A stretch of DNA of 64,000 bases from Bacteroidales bacterium (GTDB lineage: Bacteria > Bacteroidota > Bacteroidia > Bacteroidales > Bacteroidaceae), in the NCBI GenBank assembly GCA_030532685.1, contig JAUNKN010000003.1, forward strand, positions 62,001 through 126,000, read 5' to 3'. Below the pieces are notes generated by a model, which made no database searches, was not told the origin of the DNA, and saw only the letters and a list, made by a program, of their open reading frames with translations. Numbering within the stretch: the stretch's first letter is position 1; every line of letters starts with the position of its first letter. The position numbers and the translations under genes are program-made. Positions 33,723 to 43,015 of the stretch are shown here, in pieces.

Positions 33723-35771
33723 ATGAAAAAAACGCTCTCTCTCCTCCTCTTCCTCGCCGTATCGCTCGGCACGTGGGCGCAGGTCTCGTTTAGCGTCAAT
33801 TATAAGCGAGTGAGCCCGACAGAAATCGACATAATATTTACGGGAAAAGCTGGTGCTGGTTGGCACATCTATGGCAAGGACATTGCCGAGGGTGGCCCCA
33901 CAGCAGCCTCTTTCGGTACCGATGTGCTGAAAGGAGCGCGCCTCAAAGGAGGCTTGAAAGAAGGCCCTGGCTTGAAGCGCAAGCAAGACCCGATATTTGA
34001 AATGCCCGTGACCTACTTTGAAGGCACGGCTACTTTCACCCAGCGCATTGAACTGACCGAGAAAAACTATGAGGTGAAGGGCTATCTGCGCTATGGTGCT
34101 TGCAACGACGAGAGTTGCTTGCCTCCCACCAGCGTCGATGCAGTGGCCAAAGGTTCTGATGGTCCTGCTGCCGCTGCGGCCACTCCTACCGCCGCTACTC
34201 CTGCACAGGCTGGAGCCGAGATGACGGCTGTCGAAGCGACAACGGGAGCCACCACGCATCATGATGAAGCACAGACCGACAGTTTGGCCCCTGTTCAAGC
34301 TGCTGTGGCAGCCACCGATAGTGCCAGCGTACAAGACCTCTGGACGCCCGTGATTGATGAGCTGAAAGCCTTTGGTGGCGACGACCATGGCACGGGCAAT
34401 AAAAGCTTCTTGCTCATCTTCGGATTGGGTTTCATTGGTGGTTTGTTGGCACTGGTTACCCCCTGTGTGTGGCCCATCATTCCCATGACGGTGAGCTTCT
34501 TCCTCAAGCGCAATAGCGATCGTAGCAAGGCGGTGCGCGAGGCCATCACTTATGGTATCTCCATTGTCGTGATTTATGTCGCTTTGGGACTTATCATTAC
34601 TTCTATCTTTGGGGCCTCTGCGCTCAATGACCTCTCGACCAATGCCATTTTCAACATCATCTTCTTCTTGATGCTGGTCGTGTTTGGTGCTTCTTTCTTG
34701 GGCGGTTTTGAAATCACTCTGCCCTCTTCTTGGAGCAATGCGGTGGATCAGAAAGCCTCTTCGACCACGGGTCTGTTGAGCATTTTCCTCATGGCCTTTA
34801 CTCTGGCTTTGGTGAGCTTCTCGTGCACGGGGCCCATCATCGGCTTCTTGCTGGTCGAAGTGAGCACTTCGGGCGGTAGTGCCGTGGCTCCAACCATCGG
34901 AATGTTGGGCTTTGCCTTTGCCTTGGCGCTTCCTTTCACCTTGTTTGCACTCTTCCCCACGTTGCTCAAAAAGACGAGTCGTGGCGGCTCGTGGATGAAC
35001 ACGGTGAAGGTCGTGTTGGGTTTCCTTGAACTGGCCTTTGCACTCAAATTCTTCTCCGTGGCCGACCTCGCCTACGGCTGGGGGCTGCTCGACCGCGAAA
35101 CTTTCCTCGCGCTTTGGATTGCGCTCTTCACCCTTTTGGCGCTTTATCTCTTCAAACTCGTGAAGTTCCCTCACGACGATGCCGACGAGCGCAACACGAG
35201 CGTACCACAATTCTTCTTGGGTATCATCTCCCTGGCCTTCGCCATCTATATGTTGCCTGGACTTTGGGGTGCTCCTACCAAGGCGGTGAGTGCTTTTGCT
35301 CCCCCCATGAACACGCAAGACTTCAATTTGGACCATGTTAAGGTGGAACCCAAGTTTACCGATTATGAGGCAGGTATGGCTTATGCCCGTGCCAATGGCA
35401 AGCCCGTGCTCATTGACTTCACAGGCTTTGGCTGTGTGAACTGCCGCAAGATGGAGATGTCCGTATGGCACGATGCCAAGGTGCGCGACATCATCAACAA
35501 GGATTATGTGCTCATTTCGCTTTATGTCGACGATAAGACGAAGCTTCCCGAACCTCTCGTTGTTGAGGAGAATGGACAGAGCACCACGCTCCGCACTGTG
35601 GGCGATCGTTGGAGCTACTTGCAACGCGTCAAGTTTGGAGCCAATGCACAGCCTTTCTATGTCTTGCTCGACGCGCAGGGTAAACCCTTGGCACCCAGCC
35701 GCAGCTACGACGAGGATATCGATGCCTACGTCAAGTTCTTGCAAAGCGGTTTGAAGCAATTTGCACAGTAA
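33723..35771 (+). CDS. dsbD: Thiol:disulfide interchange protein DsbD
   Basis: A 682-residue three-part electron carrier from cytoplasmic thioredoxin to the periplasm. There is a signal peptide; an N-terminal immunoglobulin-like domain with the Cys pair around GACNDESC; a low-complexity Ala/Thr linker (about 140-215); an eight-helix membrane core with the paired Cys in VTPCVWP and FSCTGP; and a C-terminal thioredoxin domain with GCVNCRKME. The thioredoxin-fold protein upstream is its likely client. Confidence 0.94.
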   Translation: MKKTLSLLLFLAVSLGTWAQVSFSVNYKRVSPTEIDIIFTGKAGAGWHIYGKDIAEGGPTAASFGTDVLKGARLKGGLKEGPGLKRKQDPIFEMPVTYFEGTATFTQRIELTEKNYEVKGYLRYGACNDESCLPPTSVDAVAKGSDGPAAAAATPTAATPAQAGAEMTAVEATTGATTHHDEAQTDSLAPVQAAVAATDSASVQDLWTPVIDELKAFGGDDHGTGNKSFLLIFGLGFIGGLLALVTPCVWPIIPMTVSFFLKRNSDRSKAVREAITYGISIVVIYVALGLIITSIFGASALNDLSTNAIFNIIFFLMLVVFGASFLGGFEITLPSSWSNAVDQKASSTTGLLSIFLMAFTLALVSFSCTGPIIGFLLVEVSTSGGSAVAPTIGMLGFAFALALPFTLFALFPTLLKKTSRGGSWMNTVKVVLGFLELAFALKFFSVADLAYGWGLLDRETFLALWIALFTLLALYLFKLVKFPHDDADERNTSVPQFFLGIISLAFAIYMLPGLWGAPTKAVSAFAPPMNTQDFNLDHVKVEPKFTDYEAGMAYARANGKPVLIDFTGFGCVNCRKMEMSVWHDAKVRDIINKDYVLISLYVDDKTKLPEPLVVEENGQSTTLRTVGDRWSYLQRVKFGANAQPFYVLLDAQGKPLAPSRSYDEDIDAYVKFLQSGLKQFAQ

Positions 35772-35788
35772 TTTCTCCCTTATTCTTT

Positions 35789-35828
35789 ATCTCCGAGTTC
35801 ATCATAGTGGTGCTCGGAGATATTTTTT
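35789..35828 (+). terminator. Terminator after dsbD
   Basis: ATCTCCGAG (35789-35797) pairs with CTCGGAGAT (35813-35821), followed by A and TTTTTT. Confidence 0.88.
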
Positions 35829-35873
35829 GGGATAGATTTCCCCAACAATTGGCCTTTCGTTTGTTATATAGAT

Positions 35874-36371
35874 ATGAACGCCAGCAGCTATTGCCATTTC
35901 GTCCAATTGCACCGCGCCCATTTTCAGCGCCTTGCTCTCCGCTTCTTTTCAGAAGTGGAGCAAGCCGACGATATCGCACAGGACACGTTGCTAAAACTAT
36001 GGATAGGCCGCGAACGCATAGCCAGCGAGCAGGATTTTTTGGCGCTGGGTACGCGTATTACCAAGAACCTTTGCGTCAACGAATGGAAACGACGACAGCT
36101 ACAAGCTGTGCCTTGTCACAATGCACTCCCCGAGTTTGTAAGCAACACCGACACCGCAGCAGCCCTTGAACATCAAGAAAACGAATGCCTCCTGCAATGG
36201 GCCTTGGAGCAGCTCCCACGCCGTGAAGCGCGCATATTTAGGCTGTGGAGCGAAGGGGCTATGGATATTCAGCAAATAGCCGCTACGCTTGGCATTAAAT
36301 CGACCAGCGTGAGCAATAGTCTTTCCAAAGTGAAACGCAAAATCTATCAACTTATCCTTTCTCGACAATGA
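35874..36371 (+). CDS. ECF-type RNA polymerase sigma factor
   Basis: A 165-residue sigma-70 family protein. Region 2 is visible as FSEVEQADDIAQDTLLKLWIG and region 4 as a C-terminal helix-turn-helix (MDIQQIAATLGIKSTSVSNS), with nothing between except a short linker, the ECF layout. The stop overlaps the next start (ATGA). Only about 45 bp separate it from the preceding terminator, so its promoter must be there; no standard TAnnTTTG is present, which fits self-recognition (inference). Confidence 0.88.
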   Translation: MNASSYCHFVQLHRAHFQRLALRFFSEVEQADDIAQDTLLKLWIGRERIASEQDFLALGTRITKNLCVNEWKRRQLQAVPCHNALPEFVSNTDTAAALEHQENECLLQWALEQLPRREARIFRLWSEGAMDIQQIAATLGIKSTSVSNSLSKVKRKIYQLILSRQ

Positions 36372-37159
36372 ACGCTCGTTTACATCGCTATTTTAAGGGG
36401 ATGCTCTCGCATGCCGAGGAGCAACAGTGGCGAGAAGAACTCGCCGCTCAGGAAAAACGTAGGCCCGAGGAAGAGGCTCTTCTACTCATGTTGTCCAAGC
36501 CTGTGGCTTTCGAGGAGCAGTGGGAGAGCGAAGAGGGATGTATAGCCTTTGAGGAACTGCTACAAGGGAAAGAATACTCTGCAGCTCCTCTCCCTACACT
36601 TTCAAAATCGTCAGAAGTTACCGCAGCAGGCACATTTCCTGTTTCGTCATCGTCCATTCGTCGCAGATGGAGGCTTGTTCCGATTCGATGGACAGCTGTA
36701 GCCTCGGTGGTCCTTCTGTTCATGCTGGCCACGTGGTGGGCAATGCCTTTGGAGAAAGAGAGTACGCGAGCTCCGATTGCCCATTCGCCGAATCGTTCCG
36801 TTGTTGCTTCTTCCAGGACGAGGACAGCTCCAAGCAATGAGCTTGCTTCAACGGCTTTGTCTCTTCCGTCGGCAGCGAATGCTCAAAAAGCATCGCTCCT
36901 CGCCACTCAAGAGGAGCTTTCTTCTCCTCGCGGTCAAATTTCACCTCGGGTAGCTACCTCTGCTACGATAGACGTTGCTGCCGTTGCTCCCGCAAAGTCC
37001 TCTTTAGCTCCCGCTGAGGCAGAATTCTCTGAACTGGAACAGGCTTATCGTCTGCATCAACAAGAAAAGCTCTATTTCCAATTGTTGTTGGAGGCAGAAT
37101 ACCAACGCTACCGTACCGTGCAAGATAGTCTTGCTGCCGATATGATTACTTCCCTTTAA
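36368..37159 (+). CDS. Putative anti-sigma or sigma-associated membrane protein
   Basis: A 263-residue single-pass protein: cytoplasmic N-terminus rich in Glu/Gln, membrane segment about residues 106-127 (PIRWTAVASVVLLFMLATWW), Ser/Ala-rich stretch, and a coiled-coil-like C-terminus (ELEQAYRLHQQEKLYFQLLL). Its four-base overlap with the ECF sigma gene and topology suggest an anti-sigma factor, but the N-terminus lacks a recognisable zinc anti-sigma motif. Assignment is by context. Confidence 0.6.
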   Translation: MNARLHRYFKGMLSHAEEQQWREELAAQEKRRPEEEALLLMLSKPVAFEEQWESEEGCIAFEELLQGKEYSAAPLPTLSKSSEVTAAGTFPVSSSSIRRRWRLVPIRWTAVASVVLLFMLATWWAMPLEKESTRAPIAHSPNRSVVASSRTRTAPSNELASTALSLPSAANAQKASLLATQEELSSPRGQISPRVATSATIDVAAVAPAKSSLAPAEAEFSELEQAYRLHQQEKLYFQLLLEAEYQRYRTVQDSLAADMITSL

Positions 37160-37171
37160 TAACTTCTCAAT

Positions 37172-38590
37172 ATGAAACGCTTTTCTCTTCTTCTGCTTGC
37201 GCTTTCAGCTTTGGCCACACAGGCACAAGTTCATTTGTCCAAAACGATTGAGCATTGGGTACAGCAGCACCCCGAAGTCGTTACTTACAGTACGCTGCAA
37301 AGTGGAACGCCCAACGAAAAAAACAAGGACGATTACACCTTTGCGCGCTACGAATTTGAATTAAAAGGCCGACAAACTTCACTCTTTAAGATGTTGGAGA
37401 AAGCTTACCAAAAAGAAGCACAGCGTACTCCTCTTCCAGCTCGTTCTCTCCTCGTGCAGCGTGGCCAGCACCAGTCCGTTCAAAACAATCGCCGTTTTCA
37501 TTCCATTGCCTATGCACAGAGTGAAAAACCTTTGCTTGTGGGAGGAAAGTCTGGCTTAATGCTCGTGCGCGGAGCCTCTCCTAAGCGTGAATCGCACGAC
37601 CTCTTTGCTATCGTTGATTATGCTCGGCGTGAGGCTGGAATCACAGGAAGTCTCTATATCATAGAGCGCCCCAAAGAATTGGGGCAAGCAAGCTCCCGCG
37701 TAAAGGAGTCCTCCTCTTCTCGTGCTCCTCTCGTGTTTGTCAAATCCAAAAAGGGAGACTTCGAAATCGATATGGGAACGGAGGAGGGCCGACAACAAAT
37801 GAAGAAGTTCGCCCCCGAGGATATCGAAAGTATCTCGGTTTTCAAAAATCCCGATTTGCTCACCCGACAACCGAAAAATGTTGAAGAATATGCTGAGCGC
37901 TTGGATTTTTACTTGAATCAGCTTGAGCAAGGCAAATGGAGCGATTTTATGGCCAAGAGTGCCGCGAAATATGGAGAATACTTCTTCTCGAAGCAACAAG
38001 AAGAAGAGTGGAAGCGCACGCAAGAGAGGGTATCTCAGCTGTATAAAGAACTGAACAAAAAAGATTGGAAAGAAAAAGGCGAACTTCCAGGTATGGAAGC
38101 CTTGCAGCTATTTTCAGCGAAGATGGCTGCGCTCACAGCAGAGAGCAACAGCTCGATGTATGGCACTGCACGTGAAGATTTTCGACTGCTTGCTCCCGTT
38201 ACGGGGAGTTTGGCGCTCTTGTACGACGGAAAGGAAGATACGCTACAATATGTGCGGAGCCAAGGAAATTTGGAAGTTGATTTTCATGAGGAGCAAGCAC
38301 AGACGCTTACTCGCTGGCGGGTGCCCAAGCAGGGAGCTCTGAAACAGTTTTCCTTCTCCTTTTTGACAGCTCCGATATTGGAAATGACTTATGGGAAAAC
38401 GACTTTTTCCCTGAAAGAACAACCACTACAATTGGGGGTAACGACTCGTTTTGTCAATCACCGCGGCAAAGAGCTTTTCTTGCTCACTTTTGACCGAGAC
38501 CTTACGCTGCTGGCGAAGGGGGGAGGACGAGAAAAGCTCCTCGTTCGAGCAGGTAGTTATCTCTTCTTTGAAACGGCTGTGCGTTCTTAA
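37172..38590 (+). CDS. Exported protein of unknown function in an ECF sigma operon
   Basis: A 472-residue protein with a signal peptide (MKRFSLLLLALSALATQAQ). The middle contains LVFVKSKKGDFEIDMGTEE and EDIESISVFKNPDLL, reminiscent of the plug-like 'SIxVxK' wording of TonB-linked proteins but too little to assign. It has a Lys/Glu-rich helical stretch (about 270-310) and a beta-rich C-terminus. It begins 12 nt after the anti-sigma-like gene, so all three are one operon and this is probably part of the response or the sensor. Confidence 0.6.
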   Translation: MKRFSLLLLALSALATQAQVHLSKTIEHWVQQHPEVVTYSTLQSGTPNEKNKDDYTFARYEFELKGRQTSLFKMLEKAYQKEAQRTPLPARSLLVQRGQHQSVQNNRRFHSIAYAQSEKPLLVGGKSGLMLVRGASPKRESHDLFAIVDYARREAGITGSLYIIERPKELGQASSRVKESSSSRAPLVFVKSKKGDFEIDMGTEEGRQQMKKFAPEDIESISVFKNPDLLTRQPKNVEEYAERLDFYLNQLEQGKWSDFMAKSAAKYGEYFFSKQQEEEWKRTQERVSQLYKELNKKDWKEKGELPGMEALQLFSAKMAALTAESNSSMYGTAREDFRLLAPVTGSLALLYDGKEDTLQYVRSQGNLEVDFHEEQAQTLTRWRVPKQGALKQFSFSFLTAPILEMTYGKTTFSLKEQPLQLGVTTRFVNHRGKELFLLTFDRDLTLLAKGGGREKLLVRAGSYLFFETAVRS

Positions 38591-38604
38591 GCATCATTGG
38601 GCAT

Positions 38605-38661
38605 AAAACAAGAACTCTCGCCATTGGGCTTCATATACCCAGTGGCGAGAGTTCTTGTTTT
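38605..38661. terminator. Bidirectional terminator between converging genes
   Basis: A perfect 19-bp stem (38605-38623 with 38643-38661) with AAAA at one foot and TTTT at the other, between the exported-protein gene (plus) and the acyl-CoA ligase (minus). Confidence 0.88.
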
Positions 38662-38756
38662 GTTAGGAAAAGGTTGGGAAAGAAAATGGAAAGAGATTCT
38701 CTGATGGAGAATATTATTGGAATGTATCTATCCCAATGAGGTTTCAGCACCGTATA

Positions 38757-40571
38757 TTAGGCTTCGACGTACATTTTTTCAATTTCGCTGGCATAGTGCT
38801 CGTACACCACGCGACGCTTGATTTTAAGCGTATTGGTCAGTTCGCCGTTCTCCATCGTGAAGGGCTGAGGGAGAAGTGTGAAACGCTTGATGCGCTCATA
38901 TCCAGCCAGCTCTTGTTGTAAGGTCGCGATACGTTCGGTCACGTATTGAACGATAGCAGGATGCTCGCACAGCTGTTGGTGAGTGTCCCAAGCGATGTCG
39001 TGTTGTCGTGCGAAATTTTCGAGCACAGAGTAGTTGGGCACTATCAGTGCAGCTACAAACTTGCGCTGGTCGGCCACAATGACCACTTGATCAAAATGGC
39101 GATCGATGGTCAATTTTCCTTCAATGGCTTGTGGAGCAACGTACTTACCATTCGACGTTTTGAAAAGGTCCTTGATGCGCTCGGTGATGTAGAGCTCACC
39201 ATCTTTCATATAGCCCGCATCGCCCGTCTTGAACCAACCATCGGGGGTAAAGGCTTCGGCAGTTTCCTGTGGTTTTTTGTAGTAGCCCGGAGTGATGCTG
39301 CCACCACGTACTTGGATTTCTCCTCCCTCGCTGATGCGCACCTCGACGCCAGGAATAGGGCGCCCGATGGAGCCGATCGCAATAGGTTTGCCAGGCTGGT
39401 CGAAGCTGACCGTCGCGCAGCTTTCTGTGAGGCCATAGCCTACGAGCAAGTTGAAGCCGGCCGCATGTACGAAGCGCTCCACCGCAGGCGAAACCGTAGC
39501 ACCCGCTACGGGGAGGAAATTGATGCGATCGAGCCCTAAGGTGGTGCGTAGCAGGCGAATCACCGTCGAATTGTACAACCGCAATTTCATCTTCAGACCA
39601 AAGGGGAGAGGCTGGAGTTGTGAAGTGTATTTTTCCCAAGCCTCTACTCCCGTGTGCAGGGCATCGCGCATGAGACGAGCCTGGAGGGGAGAGGATTGTT
39701 CGATTTTCTCCAATACGCCTTGATATACCTTTTCCCAAAAGCGCGGCACAGCACACATCAAAGTAGGGCGCACCTCACGCAGACTCTGCTGAATGTCCAG
39801 TGGACGCTGGTTGACGGCCACTTCTACACCAGCAGAGAGGCACACCTTGACCCAAGCGCCCTCAAAGATGTGGCAGAAGGGGAGGAAACTCATGCTGATG
39901 TCGCCTTCGCCCATGGGAAGCATTTGGAGATGCGTACGGATTTGGCTTTCGTATTGCGTGTGGAGGATAATCACTCCTTTAGGCTGCCCTGTTGTTCCCG
40001 AAGTGTAGAGAATGTTGGCCACATCTTCGCTTTTTGCTTCGCTGCGACGACGTTCTACTTCGGCTTTATTGCGCGCTTCGGTTTGTCCCAATGCCAAAAA
40101 CTCGCTGAAAGAGATGCTCAGTTTGTCGGCCTCGTTACGCTGAATGCTCTCGTCGAAGAGAACAATGTGCTCCAGGTTTTGACAAAGGTTGAGCACGCTC
40201 CATACGGCATCGTATTGTTGCTGCTCTCCCACGAAAATGATGCGTATTGCCGCATCGTTCATCATGTATTGGACCTGTGCTCCTGAGCTGGTGGCATAAA
40301 AAGGGGTGATGGCTGCGCGCACGCCAAAGGCTCCAAACTCAGCAAAAAGGCTTTCGGGTTTGTTTTGCGAAAAAATCGCCACGTTTTCTTGCTCTTTTAC
40401 CCCGAGAGCGATGAGCGATTGTGCGACTTGGTCCACGCGGTGGGCAAAGAGTCGCCATGTGATGGCACGCCATTGTCCGCGGGTGTAGTCGCGATAACGT
40501 AAAGCAGTTTTTTCGCCGCGTTTTTCGGCCGAACGTTGAATGAGTTGGGAGAGGTGACAAAAGATGGGCAT
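38757..40571 (-). CDS. Long-chain fatty acid--CoA ligase (AMP-forming)
   Basis: A 604-residue adenylate-forming enzyme activating fatty acids to acyl-CoA. Motifs are ILYTSGTTGQPKGVI (A3), VGYGLTESCATVSFD (A5), DGWFKTGDAGY (A7), and the C-terminal ERIKDLFKTSNGKYVAP. It belongs to the 600-residue bacterial FadD15-like type. ATG 40571 gives MPIFCHLSQLIQRSAEKRG; the open frame to 40631 runs into the promoter. Confidence 0.9.
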   Translation of the reverse strand: MPIFCHLSQLIQRSAEKRGEKTALRYRDYTRGQWRAITWRLFAHRVDQVAQSLIALGVKEQENVAIFSQNKPESLFAEFGAFGVRAAITPFYATSSGAQVQYMMNDAAIRIIFVGEQQQYDAVWSVLNLCQNLEHIVLFDESIQRNEADKLSISFSEFLALGQTEARNKAEVERRRSEAKSEDVANILYTSGTTGQPKGVIILHTQYESQIRTHLQMLPMGEGDISMSFLPFCHIFEGAWVKVCLSAGVEVAVNQRPLDIQQSLREVRPTLMCAVPRFWEKVYQGVLEKIEQSSPLQARLMRDALHTGVEAWEKYTSQLQPLPFGLKMKLRLYNSTVIRLLRTTLGLDRINFLPVAGATVSPAVERFVHAAGFNLLVGYGLTESCATVSFDQPGKPIAIGSIGRPIPGVEVRISEGGEIQVRGGSITPGYYKKPQETAEAFTPDGWFKTGDAGYMKDGELYITERIKDLFKTSNGKYVAPQAIEGKLTIDRHFDQVVIVADQRKFVAALIVPNYSVLENFARQHDIAWDTHQQLCEHPAIVQYVTERIATLQQELAGYERIKRFTLLPQPFTMENGELTNTLKIKRRVVYEHYASEIEKMYVEA

Positions 40572-40598
40572 GCTGGAAATGTTCGATGGTTTCTGAAG

Positions 40599-40606
40599 CA
40601 AAAGTA
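40599..40606 (-). promoter_or_regulatory. -7 box for the acyl-CoA ligase gene
   Basis: Minus strand TACTTTTG, 28 nt upstream of ATG 40571, with a TTG about 22 nt further upstream. Confidence 0.6.
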
Positions 40607-40708
40607 CAACATTCTTCCTGCCCGACCGCAAGAAGCCTGCACAAAATAGAAGAAAATGCGCATATTTCGGAAATATGGACGAATGCTCCGCTTTTTAGGG
40701 CCTATTCG

Positions 40709-40739
40709 TTGGCTATTTGAGCCAGGTGGCGTAACTTTG
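40709..40739 (+). promoter_or_regulatory. gpmA promoter
   Basis: TTG (40709-40711), 20-nt spacer, TAACTTTG (40732-40739), about 40 nt before the ATG. A strong promoter is expected for this glycolytic gene. Confidence 0.75.
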
Positions 40740-40780
40740 TAGGGCAATCAAAAAACAACATTCAAAACGCATCAATTCCT

Positions 40781-41527
40781 ATGAAAAGAATCGTACTCCT
40801 CCGTCACGGAGAAAGCCAATGGAACCTCGAAAACCGCTTCACAGGTTGGACCGACGTAGATCTCACTGAGAAGGGTATCGGCGAGGCTCGCAAGGCTGGC
40901 GAAACGATGAAGAAGGAAGGTTTCCAGTTTGGCATGGCCTTCACTTCCTACCTCAAGCGCGCCAACAAGACCCTCAACACGGCTCTCGACGCGATGAACC
41001 TCGACTGGATTCCCGTGCAGAAGAGCTGGCGTCTCAACGAGAAGCACTACGGCATGCTCCAAGGCTTGAACAAGAGCGAAACGGCTGCCAAGTATGGCGA
41101 AGAGCAAGTGCTCGTGTGGCGTCGCAGTTTCGACATCGCTCCCGATCCCATTCCCGAGGACGACAAGGAACGCAACGCTAAGTATGAAGCTCGCTACACC
41201 GAAATTGCCGATGCCGAACTCCCCCGCACCGAAAGCCTCAAGGACTGCATCGAGCGCACCATGCCCTATTGGACTGCTGTGATTTTCCCCACCTTGAAGC
41301 GTTATGACGATGTGCTCGTTGTAGCTCACGGCAACAGCCTCCGCGGTGTCATCAAGCACCTCAAGGGCATCAGCGACAAGGACATCATCAGCCTGAACCT
41401 CCCCACGGCTCTTCCTTACGTGTTCGAGTTTGACGACGACCTCAACCTCGTGAAGGACTATTTCCTCGGCGATCCCGAAGAAATCAAGAAGCTCCAAGAG
41501 GCTGTGGCCAACCAAGGCAAGAAGTAA
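40781..41527 (+). CDS. gpmA: 2,3-bisphosphoglycerate-dependent phosphoglycerate mutase
   Basis: A 248-residue histidine-phosphatase-fold glycolytic enzyme interconverting 3- and 2-phosphoglycerate. The catalytic His is in [10 protein letters not shown] (residues 6-15); [24 protein letters not shown] and [11 protein letters not shown] complete the signature. Codon choice is visibly narrow (CTC, AAG, GGC), as in the enolase gene, suggesting high expression. Confidence 0.97.
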   Translation: MKRIVLLRHGESQWNLENRFTGWTDVDLTEKGIGEARKAGETMKKEGFQFGMAFTSYLKRANKTLNTALDAMNLDWIPVQKSWRLNEKHYGMLQGLNKSETAAKYGEEQVLVWRRSFDIAPDPIPEDDKERNAKYEARYTEIADAELPRTESLKDCIERTMPYWTAVIFPTLKRYDDVLVVAHGNSLRGVIKHLKGISDKDIISLNLPTALPYVFEFDDDLNLVKDYFLGDPEEIKKLQEAVANQGKK

Positions 41528-41553
41528 TCGATAGCGATTCTTCCCAACAAAAC

Positions 41554-41600
41554 AAAATAGCTTATAGCTGCATTCGTAAGAATGGGCTATAAGCTATTTT
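41554..41600. terminator. Bidirectional terminator gpmA/DUF3109
   Basis: A perfect 15-bp stem (41554-41568 with 41586-41600) with AAAA and TTTT feet, between converging genes. Confidence 0.88.
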
Positions 41601-41618
41601 CGTTGTAGAGGCCTTGAG

Positions 41619-42212
41619 CTAAATCACTCCCTCCTCTTTGAGCGAAGCGACCAACTGCTCCAGCTCGGCATACCAAGCCTCGCCAAAGCGGCGGATGAGC
41701 GGTTCGCGCAGAAATTGATAGATGGGCAATTGTAGTTCGCGCCCCAATTTGACAGCAGGGTGGCATACCGTCCAGCGGTCGTAGTTGAGCGCGATGAGGC
41801 CATTGCTCAACTTCTTTTCGCGAATGGGGTAGAGATAGCAACTGATGGGCTTGGACCAGTTGATGCGCCCCTCGCGGTGAGCGCGGTCGGTGGCGCAGAG
41901 GCAAATGCCCTTTTCGTTGTAGCAGGTGAAGCAGCAGTCCTTGCCCCCCACGATGCTCGTGACGAGTTCGCCCTCGGGGTCGCGGTAGGACACGCCCTGC
42001 TTGTTGAGCACCTTTTGTGCTCGCGGGTCGAGGTCGTGCCACACGGCAGGGAGCACGCGTTCCAATTCTCTCTCCTCCTCTTTAGTGATGGGCGCACCCG
42101 CATCGCCCTCGATGCAGCAGGCGCCACCGCAGGCGTCAAGGTCGCAGCAGAAATGTTCGGTCAGAATGTCGGACGAGAGCAATACGTCGCCCACTTGGAG
42201 AATGGATAGCAT
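41619..42212 (-). CDS. DUF3109 cysteine-rich protein
   Basis: A 197-residue protein with cysteines in CCDLDACGGACC near the N-terminus and KDCCFTCYNEKGICLC in the middle, plus SCYLYPIRE. The pattern matches DUF3109, related to the YkgJ-type putative zinc or iron-sulfur binding proteins. Function is unknown. ATG 42212 gives MLSILQVGDVLLSSDI. It probably follows ung on one transcript (gap about 120 bp). Confidence 0.85.
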   Translation of the reverse strand: MLSILQVGDVLLSSDILTEHFCCDLDACGGACCIEGDAGAPITKEEERELERVLPAVWHDLDPRAQKVLNKQGVSYRDPEGELVTSIVGGKDCCFTCYNEKGICLCATDRAHREGRINWSKPISCYLYPIREKKLSNGLIALNYDRWTVCHPAVKLGRELQLPIYQFLREPLIRRFGEAWYAELEQLVASLKEEGVI

Positions 42213-42335
42213 AAGGTGTGGAGTAAGCGTTGAGCGTGAAGTCTATGTCTGTTCGTTGGAAAAATCTCGCGGGAGAAAAGGCACGCTGTGCGCGTGAAGG
42301 AGGGGGAATAGGCCGAGGAGGACAGATTGGGAGCG

Positions 42336-42995
42336 CTACCAAGCGATGGGCGTTTTGCCCTGTCGCTGCAAATAGTCGTTGGCCAGCGAGAAATGGTGAT
42401 TGCCAAAGAAACCGCGATGGGCAGAGAGAGGCGAAGGGTGCGGACTGCGCAGCACGAGGTGGCGCGCGGTGTCGATGTGTTGTCCTTTGCGCTGGGCATA
42501 GGCTCCCCAAAGAATGAACACGAGGCCCTCGCGCTGTGTGGAAAGTTGGCTAATCACGGCGTCGGTCAGCTCCTCCCAACCATGCCCCTGGTGGCTGCCT
42601 GCTTGGTGGGCACGCACGGTGAGCGTGGCGTTGAGAAGCAGTACACCCTGCTGAGCCCAGCGCAGCAAACTCCCCTGGCTGGGCATCTCTTGGCCTAAAT
42701 CGTCTTTGATTTCCTTGAAGATGTTGAGTAGTGAGGGAGGGAGGCGCACCCCATCGGGCACGGAGAAGCACAAACCCTCGGCCTGCCCGGGTTCGTGATA
42801 AGGATCTTGACCGAGGAGAACCACCTTGACCGCCTCAAAGGGGCAAGCATCGAAGGCGGCAAAGATTTTGCCCGCAGGAGGAAAGCAAAGGTAATGCTCG
42901 TATTCAGAGCGAACAAAGGCGGTGAGCTGGGCAAAATAGGGTTTTTCAAATTCGCTCTGTAACTGTTTGTGCCAAGAGGGATGAATGCGTACCAT
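42336..42995 (-). CDS. ung: Uracil-DNA glycosylase
   Basis: A 219-residue family 1 UDG that excises uracil from DNA. The water-activating Asp64 is in GQDPYHEPG, LLLNATLTVRAHQAGSH is the central motif, and HPSPLSAHRGFFG holds the catalytic His and DNA-intercalation loop. Full length. Confidence 0.97.
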   Translation of the reverse strand: MVRIHPSWHKQLQSEFEKPYFAQLTAFVRSEYEHYLCFPPAGKIFAAFDACPFEAVKVVLLGQDPYHEPGQAEGLCFSVPDGVRLPPSLLNIFKEIKDDLGQEMPSQGSLLRWAQQGVLLLNATLTVRAHQAGSHQGHGWEELTDAVISQLSTQREGLVFILWGAYAQRKGQHIDTARHLVLRSPHPSPLSAHRGFFGNHHFSLANDYLQRQGKTPIAW

Positions 42996-43015
42996 TGGAA
43001 AGGGTCATGTGGGAT

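Noticed and set aside
33705..35759. A 684-codon minus-strand frame opposite dsbD, and similar long frames opposite topA (1011-3143), metK (27057-28838) and tyrS (61425-62768)
   Set aside because: All are shadows of confidently identified genes; their translations are His/Arg/Leu-rich with no recognisable motifs.
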